Below the pieces are notes generated by a model. The model did no database searches, was not told the origin of the DNA, and saw only the letters and a program-made list of their open reading frames with translations. A program made the translations under genes and the position numbers. This document shows, piece after piece, positions 1 to 11,700 of a DNA stretch of 64,000 bases. Numbering within the stretch: the first letter of the stretch is position 1; each line of letters opens with the position of its first letter. The stretch is from Notospermus geniculatus (lineage: Eukaryota > Nemertea > Pilidiophora > Heteronemertea > Lineidae), in NCBI GenBank assembly GCA_002633025.1, contig NMRB01000143.1, positions 1 through 64,000 of the forward strand, read 5' to 3'.

Positions 1-1352
1 CATGCCACCAGAGTGACATCATCCTCTTTCTTCTGGTAGGCAATCTCCAATTTAAGTGCATTTGTCACCGAATAAGGATGCCATTTGCTCCGTTCGTCCT
101 CCCATTCCCAAACATAGAACTCTGTGTGATGAGGTTAAAAAAGTTAAATTGTAATAGGATTTATTTCAATGACTGCATGACTGGACAAAGATGTTGATCA
201 AGGAACAACAGATGAAATTGTCAATGGTCCATGGGCTCACCTGGTGGTGGCAAAGTTTGATTGACAAACACTGGGTATGTTAGTGATACAAGCTGAGTGT
301 AAGTAAGAAGCTTATTCACTCCTCACCATCATTACTTGAATCTTGTATAGCAGCCCGTATTCTTCTTTCCCATCCAGTCTTCTTATTCTTCTGGACTCCA
401 TCATCAAATTTCAAGATGAAATCCACCTTGTTAATTTTCAATGCCAACTGAAATCATACAATAACCCTGATAACTTTCTGTAAAATGTACAGAGGTACAT
501 CTCTTTTACTTGCAGTATGAAAAAGTCCACTGTAGAGGTAGGCCCTAATTATTGAAACTTCATATGGTGAATTTTAGAAGATTTAGTTTAATTCACTCAC
601 CTCATTTTTGTTTCCATTACAAGCACCGCAGACACTTGCATTCACATCATTGTCATACGACGTCCAAGTTTCTCCATCTCCTTCCCATTCAAACTGAACA
701 CTGTAACCTTGAATTTGGTTGGCTAATTTCTTCTTTTTTGTTGCTGGCCCTGCATCGCCACTCCCTCCAGCTGTTGATTATGAAGAAGGATTAGGTAATA
801 AGAATTAGGATTAGGTCAAAACAGAAATTTCTGAGCAAGTCTGTTAAATACAAACAAGCCTGGTCAGTACATTACACATCGACGTCATCATATCATCATC
901 ATCATCATCCTGTCTGGTGTCAGTGTCATGTCATGACATCCAGGCCTCCTAGGCGAGGCAGGCCTAGGCTACACACAGACAGATCATGACAAAGACATGG
1001 GGTAATGAATAAAGACTAGGAAATGCTTTTACCCTACTAAAATACTTCAGATTTCATTGTAGAGCATTGCCCACAGGTTCTTGTGGTAGATACTAGACGG
1101 TAGGGGATCACAGGTCCTTACACACTTTACTGAGAATGTATAGAAAAACAAAGTGTGTAAGGACCTGTAGTCCCCTAGTAAATAGTATCAAACTACAGTA
1201 CAATAGGCCCCTACAAGAACCTGTGCATTGAATCATTGCTGCATGGATGTCACAGACAGTTCATTTCATCAATCAATCATGAGCACACTATCATTAAACA
1301 CATAGGCTAGCTTTGGCCTACCGTCGGCAGCTTTCCTTCTACCTCTTGGCAT
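1..1352 (-). CDS. Tandem WWE-domain protein, N-terminal part (runs off left edge)
   Basis: Four exons read on the minus strand: 1322-1352, 601-770, 327-447 and 1-121. Phases fit (1, 0, 1) with GT-AG borders. The start ATG at 1352 opens a basic N-terminus (MPRGRRKAAD) followed by a Lys-rich stretch. A first WWE domain spans exons 2-3, with FEWEGDGETWTSYDNDV at its head and KVDFILKF at its tail; a second begins in exon 4 with YVWEWEDERSKWHPYS. WWE domains bind iso-ADP-ribose or mediate contacts in ubiquitin and ADP-ribosylation proteins such as Deltex and some PARPs. The part seen cannot tell which, because the C-terminal domain lies outside the window. If the exon 3 donor at 326 is not used, translation stops at 316, giving a short single-WWE form. 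The protein is probably nuclear, judging only from its basic start. Confidence 0.72.
1072..1225. mobile_element. Foldback MITE-like element in WWE gene intron 1
   Basis: The two ends are inverted copies. CACAGGTTCTTG at the left pairs with CAAGAACCTGTG at the right, and inner arms around AGGTCCTTACACACTTT pair as well. The right arm carries about 15 extra bases. There is no coding capacity, and no clear target duplication was seen. Confidence 0.7.
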
Positions 1353-1737
1353 TGCACAGATATGTTGCTCGGCCGATTGCAAATAACTGACTGAACTTCT
1401 GTTTTGACACAGGAACAGAAAATAGTGGACTGAACAAGTTTCAACATGCACGGGGAATCCCTGAAACATGTGCAAAACGTATGTTATTTCCGTTAACCTC
1501 TTCACATAAAGTAATGACGTCAGACATTCATGCATGGTTTTCGTTAGTGTCTACCTGACCTACGACTTTCACAACAAAAAGCGTCATCTGGAGGAGGTTG
1601 TTAAAACTACCACACATGTAGAGAACATGGAACTTGTGTATATGCATACAGTTGAACGACGTGTTACAGTTGAAAAATCATGGACTACAACATCAATTAT
1701 TTTGAGTATTAATATAGACTTCATGCAAGTAAATTAA

Positions 1738-1872
1738 GTATATAAAATTTAGTACGAATCGCCTATTTTGGCATGTCTGAGAATGAACTGCTGGATTCAT
1801 CTAATTTGCATACCAGAATGAGAAATCATGAAAATCGTGTTTCAGATTGTCCTCTACTCACAAATTTATGAC
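1738..1872. repeat. Dispersed repeat, copy 1 (partner near 58770)
   Basis: The stretch containing TTTAGTACGAATCGCCTATTT, then a TAATTTGCATA block, then GAATGAGAAATCATGAAAAT and a TGACGTCA word, recurs in the same orientation at about 58770-58920. The two copies differ by scattered substitutions. No terminal repeats were identified. Confidence 0.7.
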
Positions 1873-2181
1873 GTCAGAGTTTTTACGCATGGGGAATCCC
1901 TCGTGTGTACACGTCACTTCCCAGAAACTGATGACGTAAGAAATTAGTGTGCCAAAACCGATTCTACTGCTGGCTGCTGCGTATTTCATGATTTTTTTCT
2001 GAATTTTAGACAAGAAATCAAACACTTCACTCATCATTCGTGTAATTGTAAGTGTGAAGAATATGTTGCTTGATGTATAGGGAAAAAAGTACCCGTCATC
2101 ACTGCCTAATTCTATGGATACTGTGTGGTAAATGTCAGTGTTAGAGTGTTTTTGCACTGACTGCATCAGTGCATGGGTATC

Positions 2182-3205
2182 CGGTCTTTTCGCCCCATGG
2201 ACTTTTCGCCCCCATTCGCACCCAGTCAGTTCGCACCATCGGTCGGACTTTTCGCCCCCAAAAATTCGCCTCATAAATCCGTGAAAAATGAAAATGACGA
2301 TATAGTAAGTAGCCACATGGATTTCATTTCCAGAACAACGGACCCCCGTGGCTGTCATTTGACAAGTGACACCTGAGCGAGGCGGCCTGACGATGTTTTG
2401 GCGGGAAACCGTGAGGGATATCATGAGACGGGCGTCATCGCGCTGCCCGAAAACTCCCGCCGATATTTTTCACCAGCGTTCTGACGTATTTGGCTGTGAT
2501 CCAGAAAGAGTATGCTTCAAAGTCATGCCAGTGTTGCTTGGTTGTTTCTTTCCATTAAACAGAATATTTACTGAGATTAGGCCTAGATGTTGAGGTTGCT
2601 AAAAGCCGTAGCAACGGTGCAGTTGCCAACGATCTTTCATTTAATCAAGGCAAATCTTTCTCACACGAAGAAAACAAGCAAGGTAAAATGTATTTGGTTG
2701 TAATCCTGACAAAATATCCTTTCCAAAGATGTATAACCATGCAGTGGGTGCTGCCCGAGGACCTGTATATTTACTTAATTCAAAGATTGCCATCCCTTTT
2801 ACTTCAGCACCATGCCTGACGATGTTTTGGCGGGAACCCTCAGTGACTGGGAAGACCACTGTTGCATATTCAAATGTATGTGACCTATTTTTACTGCATC
2901 ATCCAATGGCTGAGGGGATAGCACACTGGGATTCCCATGACATCATTGTGGCAACTATATTTGGCGCATGCCCTGACTCGGGTCTGATCAGCGGTTCGGA
3001 TGTCGCATGGTCTGGCGCACTGCCAAGCATAGCCAGGGAATGAATCCATTTCATGATTTGTGGCTACTTACCATGTTTTAATATCATCATTTTCATGTTT
3101 TTTAACGGATTTATGAGGCGAATTTTTGGGGGCGAAAAGTCCGACCGATGGTGCGAACTGACTGGGTGCGAATGGGGGCGAAAAGTCCATGGGGCGAAAA
3201 GACCG
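2182..3205. mobile_element. 1 kb non-autonomous DNA transposon with long terminal inverted repeats
   Basis: The left end begins CGGTCTTTTCGCCCCATGGA and the right end finishes with its reverse complement. The arms stay nearly complementary for about 110 bases at each end and include repeated CTTTTCGCCCC words. The interior has no transposase-like frame. A word GACGATGTTTTGGCGGGAA occurs twice in the same direction inside (near 2390 and 2819), suggesting a nested insertion or internal duplication. The target duplication is unclear. Confidence 0.8.
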
Positions 3206-3206
3206 T

Positions 3207-3379
3207 AATAGGAGCAGTCAGCCGCGCATATTGCTAACAGATGGCAGCACAGTCTTAGCGGACCAAATGTACAGGAAATCTATTATGATCGCTGCTCGAT
3301 CGATAATGACTGGGTCCGCTAGATGCATTAAATTGGGCCCTAGTGACACCTAGTGATCAACTCGCTGACAGCTCCTATT
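3207..3379. mobile_element. Short inverted-repeat element next to the 1 kb element
   Basis: The left end AATAGGAGCAGTCAGC pairs imperfectly with the right end GCTGACAGCTCCTATT. The interior carries AGATGGCAGCACAG and TTAGCGGACCAA, and both blocks recur near 20350-20380 with GGGTCCG further on, so a related copy sits in an intron of the receptor gene. No protein is encoded. Confidence 0.6.
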
Positions 3380-3440
3380 CAGTGCATGACCATGATGACT
3401 GGCCACTCACACTCACATGCACAGCAGAACAGAAGAGTCT

Positions 3441-3583
3441 AAAGCTGCATTTAGCTGACACGCGGAATGCGGTATAGGGCCGCGGAATCCCCGGCGGAAA
3501 CGATTTGTTGTATGAGAAATGCATTGAACTTTCCGCTTACCGCGTTCCGCAATCCGCATACCGCGTGCAGCTAAATCCAGCTT
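3441..3583. repeat. Imperfect inverted repeat, MITE-like
   Basis: Left arm AAGCTGCATTTAGCTG then CACGCGG; right arm CCGCGTGCAGCTAAATCCAGCTT is its approximate reverse complement. The middle is rich in CGCGG and CCGC words. No coding frame is present. Confidence 0.6.
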
Positions 3584-3586
3584 AAT

Positions 3587-3656
3587 GCAGAACCCCAGCA
3601 GCAGCAGTGCACAGTAGTAGGCTAGGCTTACTACTGCACTGCTGCTGGGGTTCTGC
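3587..3656. repeat. Near-perfect hairpin palindrome
   Basis: GCAGAACCCCAGCAGCAGCA on the left pairs with TGCTGCTGGGGTTCTGC on the right, with CAGTAGTAG and CTACTG also pairing, around a short GGCTAGGCT loop. A second small hairpin (CCACATCAGTC with GACTGATGTGG) follows at 3719-3757. Both look like structural debris of small elements. Confidence 0.7.
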
Positions 3657-4050
3657 CCTCTCTTCTGTGCATGTCATGTGTGTGCAATTCGTGCATGCAA
3701 GTTAGCTAGCTACCACGTCCACATCAGTCTGGGAAAACTTTTCCCGGACTGATGTGGTAACTTGCAACTGCATGCTAATGTCTGAATTCGGAATCGTTTC
3801 CGATTTCGGAAACGGAGAGTGTCCGAATTCGGACTCGTGAGTCCAAATTCGGAAGCGGTTAAATTGCCCCCTGGCCCGAGCTGGCCTGCCGGGCAATGCC
3901 CCTGCAGCCAGCGGGTGTCAGCAAAGCCTTGGCCTATAGGCCTATTCAGTGTGTAGCCGAAGTGTGTTCCAACTTTCATGCTTATTTAATGATTAGTGTG
4001 TTGGCCCTCCTGCTATATGGCTTCATTCTTGTGAGCTTGCATTTTAGCTC

Positions 4051-4589
4051 AAGTCTCAAGAGCAGGGGTCTAATCTAAATTAAGGATTTTGTCATGGTGG
4101 TGGCCAGCAGGGCTACCATTGGCATGACTGGTAAAAAGTTGGTAGCCCTGCTCTCTTTGTGGTAGCCCAATTTCTCTGACTAATTCTTCATTACCGGTAC
4201 ACACTTTGAATGTGACACCGTCATAGAGACAGCGCCATCTTCAGCACAAAGTCTCAAGAGCAGGGGTCTAATCTAAATTAAGGATTTTGTCATGGTGGTG
4301 GCCAGCAGGGCTACCATTGGCATGACTGGTAAAAAGTTGGGCTAAAGTTTAGAATCCCCCGTCGGAAGTGACGTTACTCCATGGCACACAATGGAAATCC
4401 TATTGTACAATGCGGCTTATTCCGTCAATCGATGACCTTTTTTTGGGCACTGACAGGGGATTCTACACTCGTTCCAAAAGTTGGTAGCCCGGCTCTTTTT
4501 GTGGTAGCCCAATTTCTCTGACTAATTCTTCATTACCGGTACACACTTTGAATGTGACACCGTCATAGAGACAGCGCCATCTTCAGCAC
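4051..4589. repeat. Tandem duplication of a 197-bp unit, second copy interrupted
   Basis: Copy 1 (4051-4247) and copy 2 (4249-4589) both run from AAGTCTCAAGAGCAGGGG to CGCCATCTTCAGCAC and are almost identical. Copy 2 is longer because a 135-bp element was inserted into it at 4341-4475. Confidence 0.9.
4341..4475. mobile_element. 135-bp MITE with 9-bp target duplication
   Basis: The insertion is exposed by comparison with the uninterrupted copy 1. Ends are imperfect inverted repeats (left GTTTAGAATCCCC, right GGGGATTCTACAC). The flanking word AAAAGTTGG occurs at both sides (4332-4340 and 4476-4484) but once in the empty copy, which is a 9-bp target duplication of a kind made by Mutator-like elements. 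Confidence 0.8.
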
Positions 4590-5716
4590 TTACAGTTGAA
4601 CTATTAATAGTAATATTTGCCAGAAGATGGCATTTCAGTCGCTCAGTTTGAACAATCAGCGATGGTGCTCATACATTAAACATTCATTACCAAACTCTCT
4701 CTGTCTGATAACAACATGTGTGGGTCAGAAACAGAGCCCTGGCGTTATGGGTGACTTTTCGAGGTAGACGACCAGGCGACCGACATGAAGAGGTTTGAGA
4801 GCCCGACACCAATTCAGGTGGGTCCCGGGCCATTGGGCTACCGCTAATTTCAACCCCTGAAGAGCTGGAATTTTTGCGTTCGATTAAATTTGGCCAAAGT
4901 CAACATTCAGCAGTAAATGTTGCGGACTTCAGCATGAGCATGGGCAATTTTTATAATAATAATAATAATAATTTATTATATTAAAGTTTATATTAAATTT
5001 TTGTCTGTCAAAGTCGGCCACATTACTGTCATCGTGGATTTTCAATTTTTTTAGCCGATATTCAAGTGTCTTCTTTGATTTTAAACTCGTCAATGTACTT
5101 ACTAGCTGTTTTGGAATGCGACTGAGTGCATTCCTTGGGAATGTTGTTGAACAATTTATTAGATTGATTATAAAGATAAGAAGAATACCATGAAGGCTTT
5201 AACTGATAAACATAATCAACTTGGATCAGCTGGTTGAATAAAAAAGACACGATTATAAAGTTTTGGCAAGGGTTCCAACGAACCATGTGCTCCCCGAGGA
5301 AAACAAATCATGTTCATGATCAGCTTGTTTTGAAGTGCTACGTTCAAATGCCTTGTTAGAAATGTTTGACTGGGGTGAAAAATGTTTTAATTGCATGTGC
5401 AGTGTCAAGGAATCTGGTTTATTGTGGCGTATAGGATCTCCCAGGACTAGTATAATACTGGACAGTATTTCTGGTTGATGGCTGAAGCAGATGGGTAATG
5501 GATGTGTCCCATTCAGATTGAATTTGAAGTTGGTGTTAACATGTCTTGTGGTCAGGACATCTTGTGGTAGATCAGTGGTTCTTCATACTTGGTGGTCTCT
5601 ACATCATCAGTGAAAGGAGCGAGACTGAGAGGGATCACTGACTACATCACCACGTTGGGATGGTTCAGGGCGTCAGATGATTCAAATTATGGGTTATAGT
5701 AGTTTGAGTTTTACCT

Positions 5717-5760
5717 GTGAATGAAGAGAAGTGAGGTAAAATCCCCAGCTGTGGGAGGAT
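5717..5760. repeat. Single arm of a dispersed foldback family
   Basis: The words GAAGAGAAGTGAGGTAAAAT then CCCAGCTGTGGGAGGAT match one arm of the two complete elements at 13378-13465 and 26133-26230. The partner arm is not obvious here, so this is a solo remnant. Confidence 0.5.
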
Positions 5761-7239
5761 GACAAACCATGAGCGTCTTATCCACCCCTAAGCATCATAA
5801 ATTGTGAAACAGCATGCTGATAGGAAGGACCTCGTGCTTGATTACACCCCATCATGCAAGACTCCCATGCAACGGATGCATGGAAGCATGAAGTTTTTGC
5901 CTCTTCCATGTTCAGTAACCACAGGGAAACCTGTTACATTGTATTTTTGACTATTTTTGCCTCCATCTTTGTGCATTGTTCAGATTAGACTCTTTGACTC
6001 ACTGACCTACATATTTTTTCACCAGTGAACTAGAAGAGGCCTTGAATTTTCCAAGTATTATTTTCCTTTATTCAACAGGTTCATGCATATTCTGATGTGA
6101 GCGTAATGCTTCAGTAAGTGGGTCAGTTCAAACACATCAAGATTGTTGAAGTGACAATGACATCATTTTCAAAGACAAAACCTGTTTTTGTGGGTTGTCA
6201 TCTGATGTAGTGGAAATGTGATCCCTGTCACTCACTGTGAAGATAGCTGTTCCATCGGTTTGGTACTCAATGAATTGACATCGTGAGGTCATTTGCTCCC
6301 TCCGTCACCGCATCTGCTTGTCTTGTGTGCAGTGATGTACAGAGTGAGCGTTAAGAATGCCTGATTACCTCAGGGTGTCAATTCGATGTCTTTGACAGTC
6401 TATAGTTTGCATGATCGTCAACACTGCTACTCGATCCCTCAGACTGGAAAAGTGCCAAATCCATGTTGACATGATCCTCCTGTGACGTTGTCTGAATCAG
6501 CTTTCCACATACTGGAATTTCTGTGCGAGATATGTTTCTGGAGCAACCTGTATATTGTGTACACTGCACATTGATTGTTATAGATCCATCTGTGGGGCGG
6601 CAATATACATATCTAGGCTATGTTGATAATAAAAGTTCAGGCCTACCTACATAGGCCTAGTTATAATATATTGCAGACTTGGCTGCAAGCCAAAACCTGT
6701 AGTCTATAGGGCAGATAGGCCTATCAGAGAATTATCCTGTGGCGTAGGCATAGTGAAGTTGCAGCTCGGGAAAAGATCGTGTATTTATTGTACCGTTCAG
6801 ACTGGAAGTTTATACTGGAAGTTGAAGAATGTTTGGTGGGAGTTACCGTGAGCCAGGTAATGTCAACGCTGGATAATGTCTTGGTGGTTTGATTCTTGAA
6901 CCTTGGTGATATTTATCTCATAGAAATCACAATTTGTGTGGTCACATGATTGTGGGGATTGTATGTGGGTCATAGTATGGTATGGGCACACTCTCTCCCA
7001 TTTCATAGTTCACTGTGTTGGCCTAACATGTAGGCCTACATGTCATGCATGCATGTAGTCTTTGGTTCATTACGTGATTTGTTTTTTGTGCAGATTTACT
7101 GTGCTGTCATCTTCTAAGTTTCGGAAACTTCTGACCTGTCTCTGCTAAGTGCAATGCATTTGTTGATCACTTTACCTATGAGTAGTGTTATGCACAGTTG
7201 TGGCTCAAAATGCAAATGCACCAGTCGTGGCATATTTTG

Positions 7240-7495
7240 ACGAATAGATGATTCTCGAATTCGCAGATATGCACACTTCCACTGAAATCTCAACCAGAAC
7301 CTTGATCTGAAACTGGCTGACGTGACGCCATCCATGATTCAGCAATGGTCGAGTCTGACGCGACGTCTTCAACGTCACTGTCATGGGTTGTCTGCGTTAC
7401 ATCATTCAGTTTCAGACCGAGGTTGTGGTTGAGATTTCGGCGCAAGTGCGCAGATCTTTGTCGTTTACGTCAATTTGAGAATTGTCTATTGCTGT
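7240..7495. repeat. Degenerate inverted repeat, MITE-like
   Basis: The left half contains TGAAATCTCAACCAGAACCT then GATCTGAAACTG. The right half contains CAGTTTCAGACC then AGGTTGTGGTTGAGATTTC, its approximate reverse complement. Outer words GATTCTC and GAGAATTGTC also pair. The arms are diverged and no coding frame is present. Confidence 0.5.
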
Positions 7496-8709
7496 ATTTT
7501 TCAGTTCATTTCCTGACTAACTGAATTAAAGAATGGTGTTGTTTGTTGCCATTTTAAGCACATGAAGTAGATCATTTCAAGGGACTTGACAAGTTACAGT
7601 GACAATTAGGATGTACACACATAAAGGGCACAGCTAGCAGCATGCCAGCTTTATACCTGCCAGCTGACTGTGGCCTGCCGCTGTGATACTCATCAAGTGT
7701 TCACATTCTTCTGCACAATCTGTGACCTACTGGTCCTCAGCCAAATTTTCTATTATCACAACATCTGCTGAACTAGTTTTGAACTTTCATTTTGAGTAGG
7801 TTGTCCAAGGGTATTATAAATAGGGTTGTGTATGCAGCTGTCATAATCAGGAAACAAATGGTCTGCATCAGTGTGTGGGAACATACTTGTCAGAGGCATC
7901 AGAATCAGTTGCATTGAGTAGAATTACTGGCGCCTGTCAACAGTCACAGACATGTCTGGGGCAGGGGTTCAAATGCTGGTATATGCATATTCATGTGATA
8001 AAAACGGAAATGTACTTGAGCAGGACCCTGGCTTTCACTAGTTTCATATCACAAGTGGAAGCTGGAATATGGAAATCTGGTTTCCCCCTGGTTTACAGTA
8101 TACAAATTACCCAATTCTCATTCATAGTATTTTCCTCTTGCTGTGTGGATGTGTTTGTGACCAGTCTTTGGTCGCACCCAACTTTTGTCTTTGGCCTCTG
8201 GGGGTTAAAAGGTTCACTCACAGCTTTATGTAGGACAGATCAGGTAGGCCTTCAGGAACCTTATTTCAGGTGAAGTTATGTCTTGATGTCAAGATACTTT
8301 ATGATGTTTGGAAGCATGTCTTGTTTACCTGCTGTCTGCATGCGTATTGTAGGCCTACATCCAGCAACGGAGGTCTGGTTCTTTCAGTTCTGACCTTGTA
8401 TCCCCAATTGCATTCAGGGAAATCCGGGTGTTGAAATTTAAGCAGCTGGGATTTCATATTACGAGGCCTTCTGTTTGAGCAGTTGTGTTGTAATTTTTAA
8501 AACCCAACATTTTTTTCAGAGAAATAAACAACTTCATGACTTCCTGCAAATTCAATTCACTCAAGTTGATTGGCGATTCCTCACTTCCGTCTTTTCAGAT
8601 CATGGGGCCTGGCATTGAGATGATGGGGGATAGAGTCCCACAAGCAGAGCCCTCTGGTGGTTGAATTTTATTCAAACGAACATGATGTTAGTCCTGAGAG
8701 TCAAGTAAG

Positions 8710-11700
8710 ATGGGAACATCTGGATTGGTGGTGTTGGTTGCCATAGTGACTGTTGTGGCATCTAAATGCCTCCTCGACAGGCCAGGTAAGATAGAGTTAG
8801 ATGTAGTTCTGTATGTAGTTCAAGATCCAGTTAGATGTAGAACTTTGATGTTTACATTATGTTATTTTAGACTTTTGGGACATGCCAACCCACCAAATTG
8901 AATACTTACGGCATCAAAAGAATTTCTAAAGGGGCATGCCGCCAACAAATTACTCATAAGACAAAGAAAGACTGGACACAAACAAACAAAATGTAAATAA
9001 ACAATGATTTTCGTGGTTGTGAAAATACCCGTGATACATTATCTTTAATACAGTGTTTGCAGTATCAGTAATGACATGCAGGGCACTTCTCTATTATAAC
9101 ACCACATCATAGGCATTGGACAGACAAAAAGCTGTACTTGGATTCAGAGGCGTCCTGATTACAGAGGTCAAAATAAGTAGGAATGATTCACTGCTTTCAA
9201 CTGAAGTTTGGTTGCTCAGGATAGAGGTGTTCATAATAGAGAGGTGTCCGTGGTAGACAGTGTCCGGAGTAGAGAGATGTCCACTGAGAGTTTATTCCCC
9301 TGTTGGTGTTTATTTCTCTACACAACACTGGCAGAAACATTCCATTTATCACCATGTTTTGGAATTCATGGTTCAGTGAATGAGATTATGAACCTTGACT
9401 GCCTTGTTAAAGCATGCACAATTCTCACATTGGCCTGACCTCTTACTCTTAGGGCAATGTCACTCATGCTTGACGCTACTATCATCTGTTCTGGTTATGA
9501 TTCACAAAAAAACAATTCTTGATTTTCTCATGTGAACTGAGGACATAGGAATGCGGTTTTCTTTTAACAATATGTGCAAGACCTAGCAAATTCCTTGACT
9601 AAAAAGTAAAGTACCACTGTACATGGTGTACTGCTTGTTTGTCTCAAAAATATGGCAAGTCACTGTGGAGTTGTTGGCTGTGTTACTGTTTGGCAGCCAG
9701 CGTGGTGAAACTGGGCCCACATTTGTGGAATCTTTGGAGTTGCACCTGATAGTTTGATGAGTACCTGAGCAATTTCTGTAGTTAAAGTGGAAGTCCCAAG
9801 CATGTGAATTTCTTGGGAATTCCAGGGGTTCAATCCCGGAATTTTCCGATCATGTTCAATGTGTTGGCATGACTCCATTGGGTTATCATAATAGGAAAAG
9901 ACAGGACTGTTTTGTTCTAACACGACAGTTTCATGCAACGACATTGACATTTCATCATTTAGGACAGGCGATAATCAACTGTTTCAGAACTGGGGCTAGA
10001 ATGACAGTTTGTCAATGAGGCTGACGTTAGTGGTCATTTATAGACAGTTGATTGACCATGATTGCCAAACTGGTAATTCGTACATGTTCCAGTTTATAGT
10101 TTACGTCAGAATGACGCTTCAGTATCCGTGACGAATGAGAAACTTTCCATGGAAATTGGATAAGTGGCATCTTGTCTGTTGGGAATGATCATGAAAAATT
10201 TTCCAGAGATTTTGTCTCCTGATCAGTTGTGCTTCCACCACCTATCAGAATCACAAATGATATGGGAAAAGATGGGAATTTGCCAAAATGGCAATTTGGC
10301 AACGAAATGATTTGGTGAGATGGGAATTGGGAATTTGGTGAATTTAGTGTTTACGGCATTTTTTTTCAGGATTATAAAGCGAGACTAACAATTGACGCGT
10401 GATTGGTCAGATTATTATCATACATGAGATTGACGCCGTGGCAGAGTGCCCACAATCCTATGTTATGTTCACTTTAACGATTACTATACAATTCAGTCTT
10501 GGCATTGATCCATATCGACCCGATTTACCGGTACTATAAAAATCATAACAATTTTATACTATTACTATCATCATCCTTTATGATGAGTCAGTTGTCATTG
10601 TAAAATCTTATACATGTATTCAACATGTTCAAAGGGATATTTTCAGTTCCTCCGATGCATTTACAGTTCACAATTTGAATGAAATGGTCCATGGACCATG
10701 TGCTCACCGGGTTGGACATAATACATGTAGTCTAATGACAGAGGGAGGTACATACTCTAGATTCGTTCTTCTAAGGTCACTTCAGATATTCATGCTGTAG
10801 CTTGCCTACCCCACAATATAGTCCATACAAAGAATTTATTAATTCTATTCAACATAACTGACCAATGAGTGAGTCTTGCGTTACAGTTCTTTATTTTGTC
10901 ATGCATATTCAGTCGGGTAGGCGGCCATATGGGTGTTCAGTAAAGTAACCTTAGAAGAACGAATCTAGAGTATCAGTGTTATGAGCAATCTCGGTCAAGT
11001 CACTCCCAGGTAGGACTTTGATGATTTTTGGGTTATGCCACCTGGCGCCATATTGTATGTTCGATCGGGCCGGAACTTCACATGCACATAAAGGTCATCT
11101 GCAGGGGACCGCATAGCACATTGGAGTGCTTTGGGTCAGGTCGTTCCTGAGTTACACCACTTTGATGATTTTCGGGTTACGCCACCTGGCGGCCATATTG
11201 GATGTCCGATCGGGCCGAAACTTCACATGGTCATAAAGGTCATCTGCAGGGGCCCACATAGCACATTGGAGCGCTTTGGGTTAAAGCGTTCCTGAGTTAC
11301 AGCACTTTGATGATTTTTGGGTTACGCCACCTGGTGGCCATGTTTGAAGTCAAATCAGGCTGAAATTTGACGTGCATGTAAAGGTCATCTAGATGGAGGT
11401 AAATATCAAATTTGAGCCCTCTGCGTCAAGTCGTTCCTGAGTAATAGCACTTACTTGATTTTCAGGTTACGCCACCTGGCGGCCATACTGGATGTCCAAN
11501 GTCTAGCTGGAACCCTGTACCTGAGAAATTTCTGTAGTTAAAGTGGAAGTCCCAAGCATGTGAATTTCTTGGGAATTCCAGGGGTTCAATCCCGGAATTT
11601 TCCGATCATGTTCAATGTGTTGGCATGACTCCATTGGGTTATCGTAATAGGAAAAGACGAGGACTGTTTTGTTCTAACACGACAGTTTCATGCAACGACA

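Larger units (their letters stand above)
1353..8709. other. Intergenic region between divergent WWE and VKR genes
   Basis: No exon could be supported in these 7.4 kb. Open frames are short, lack family resemblance and mostly lie in repeats. The region holds the transposon-derived units listed separately between 1738 and 7495. The stretches 4600-5700 and 5760-7230 show only an AAT microsatellite near 4953-4972 and unique-looking AT-rich DNA. Promoters and 5' UTR exons of both flanking genes presumably lie here but cannot be placed. Confidence 0.6.
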
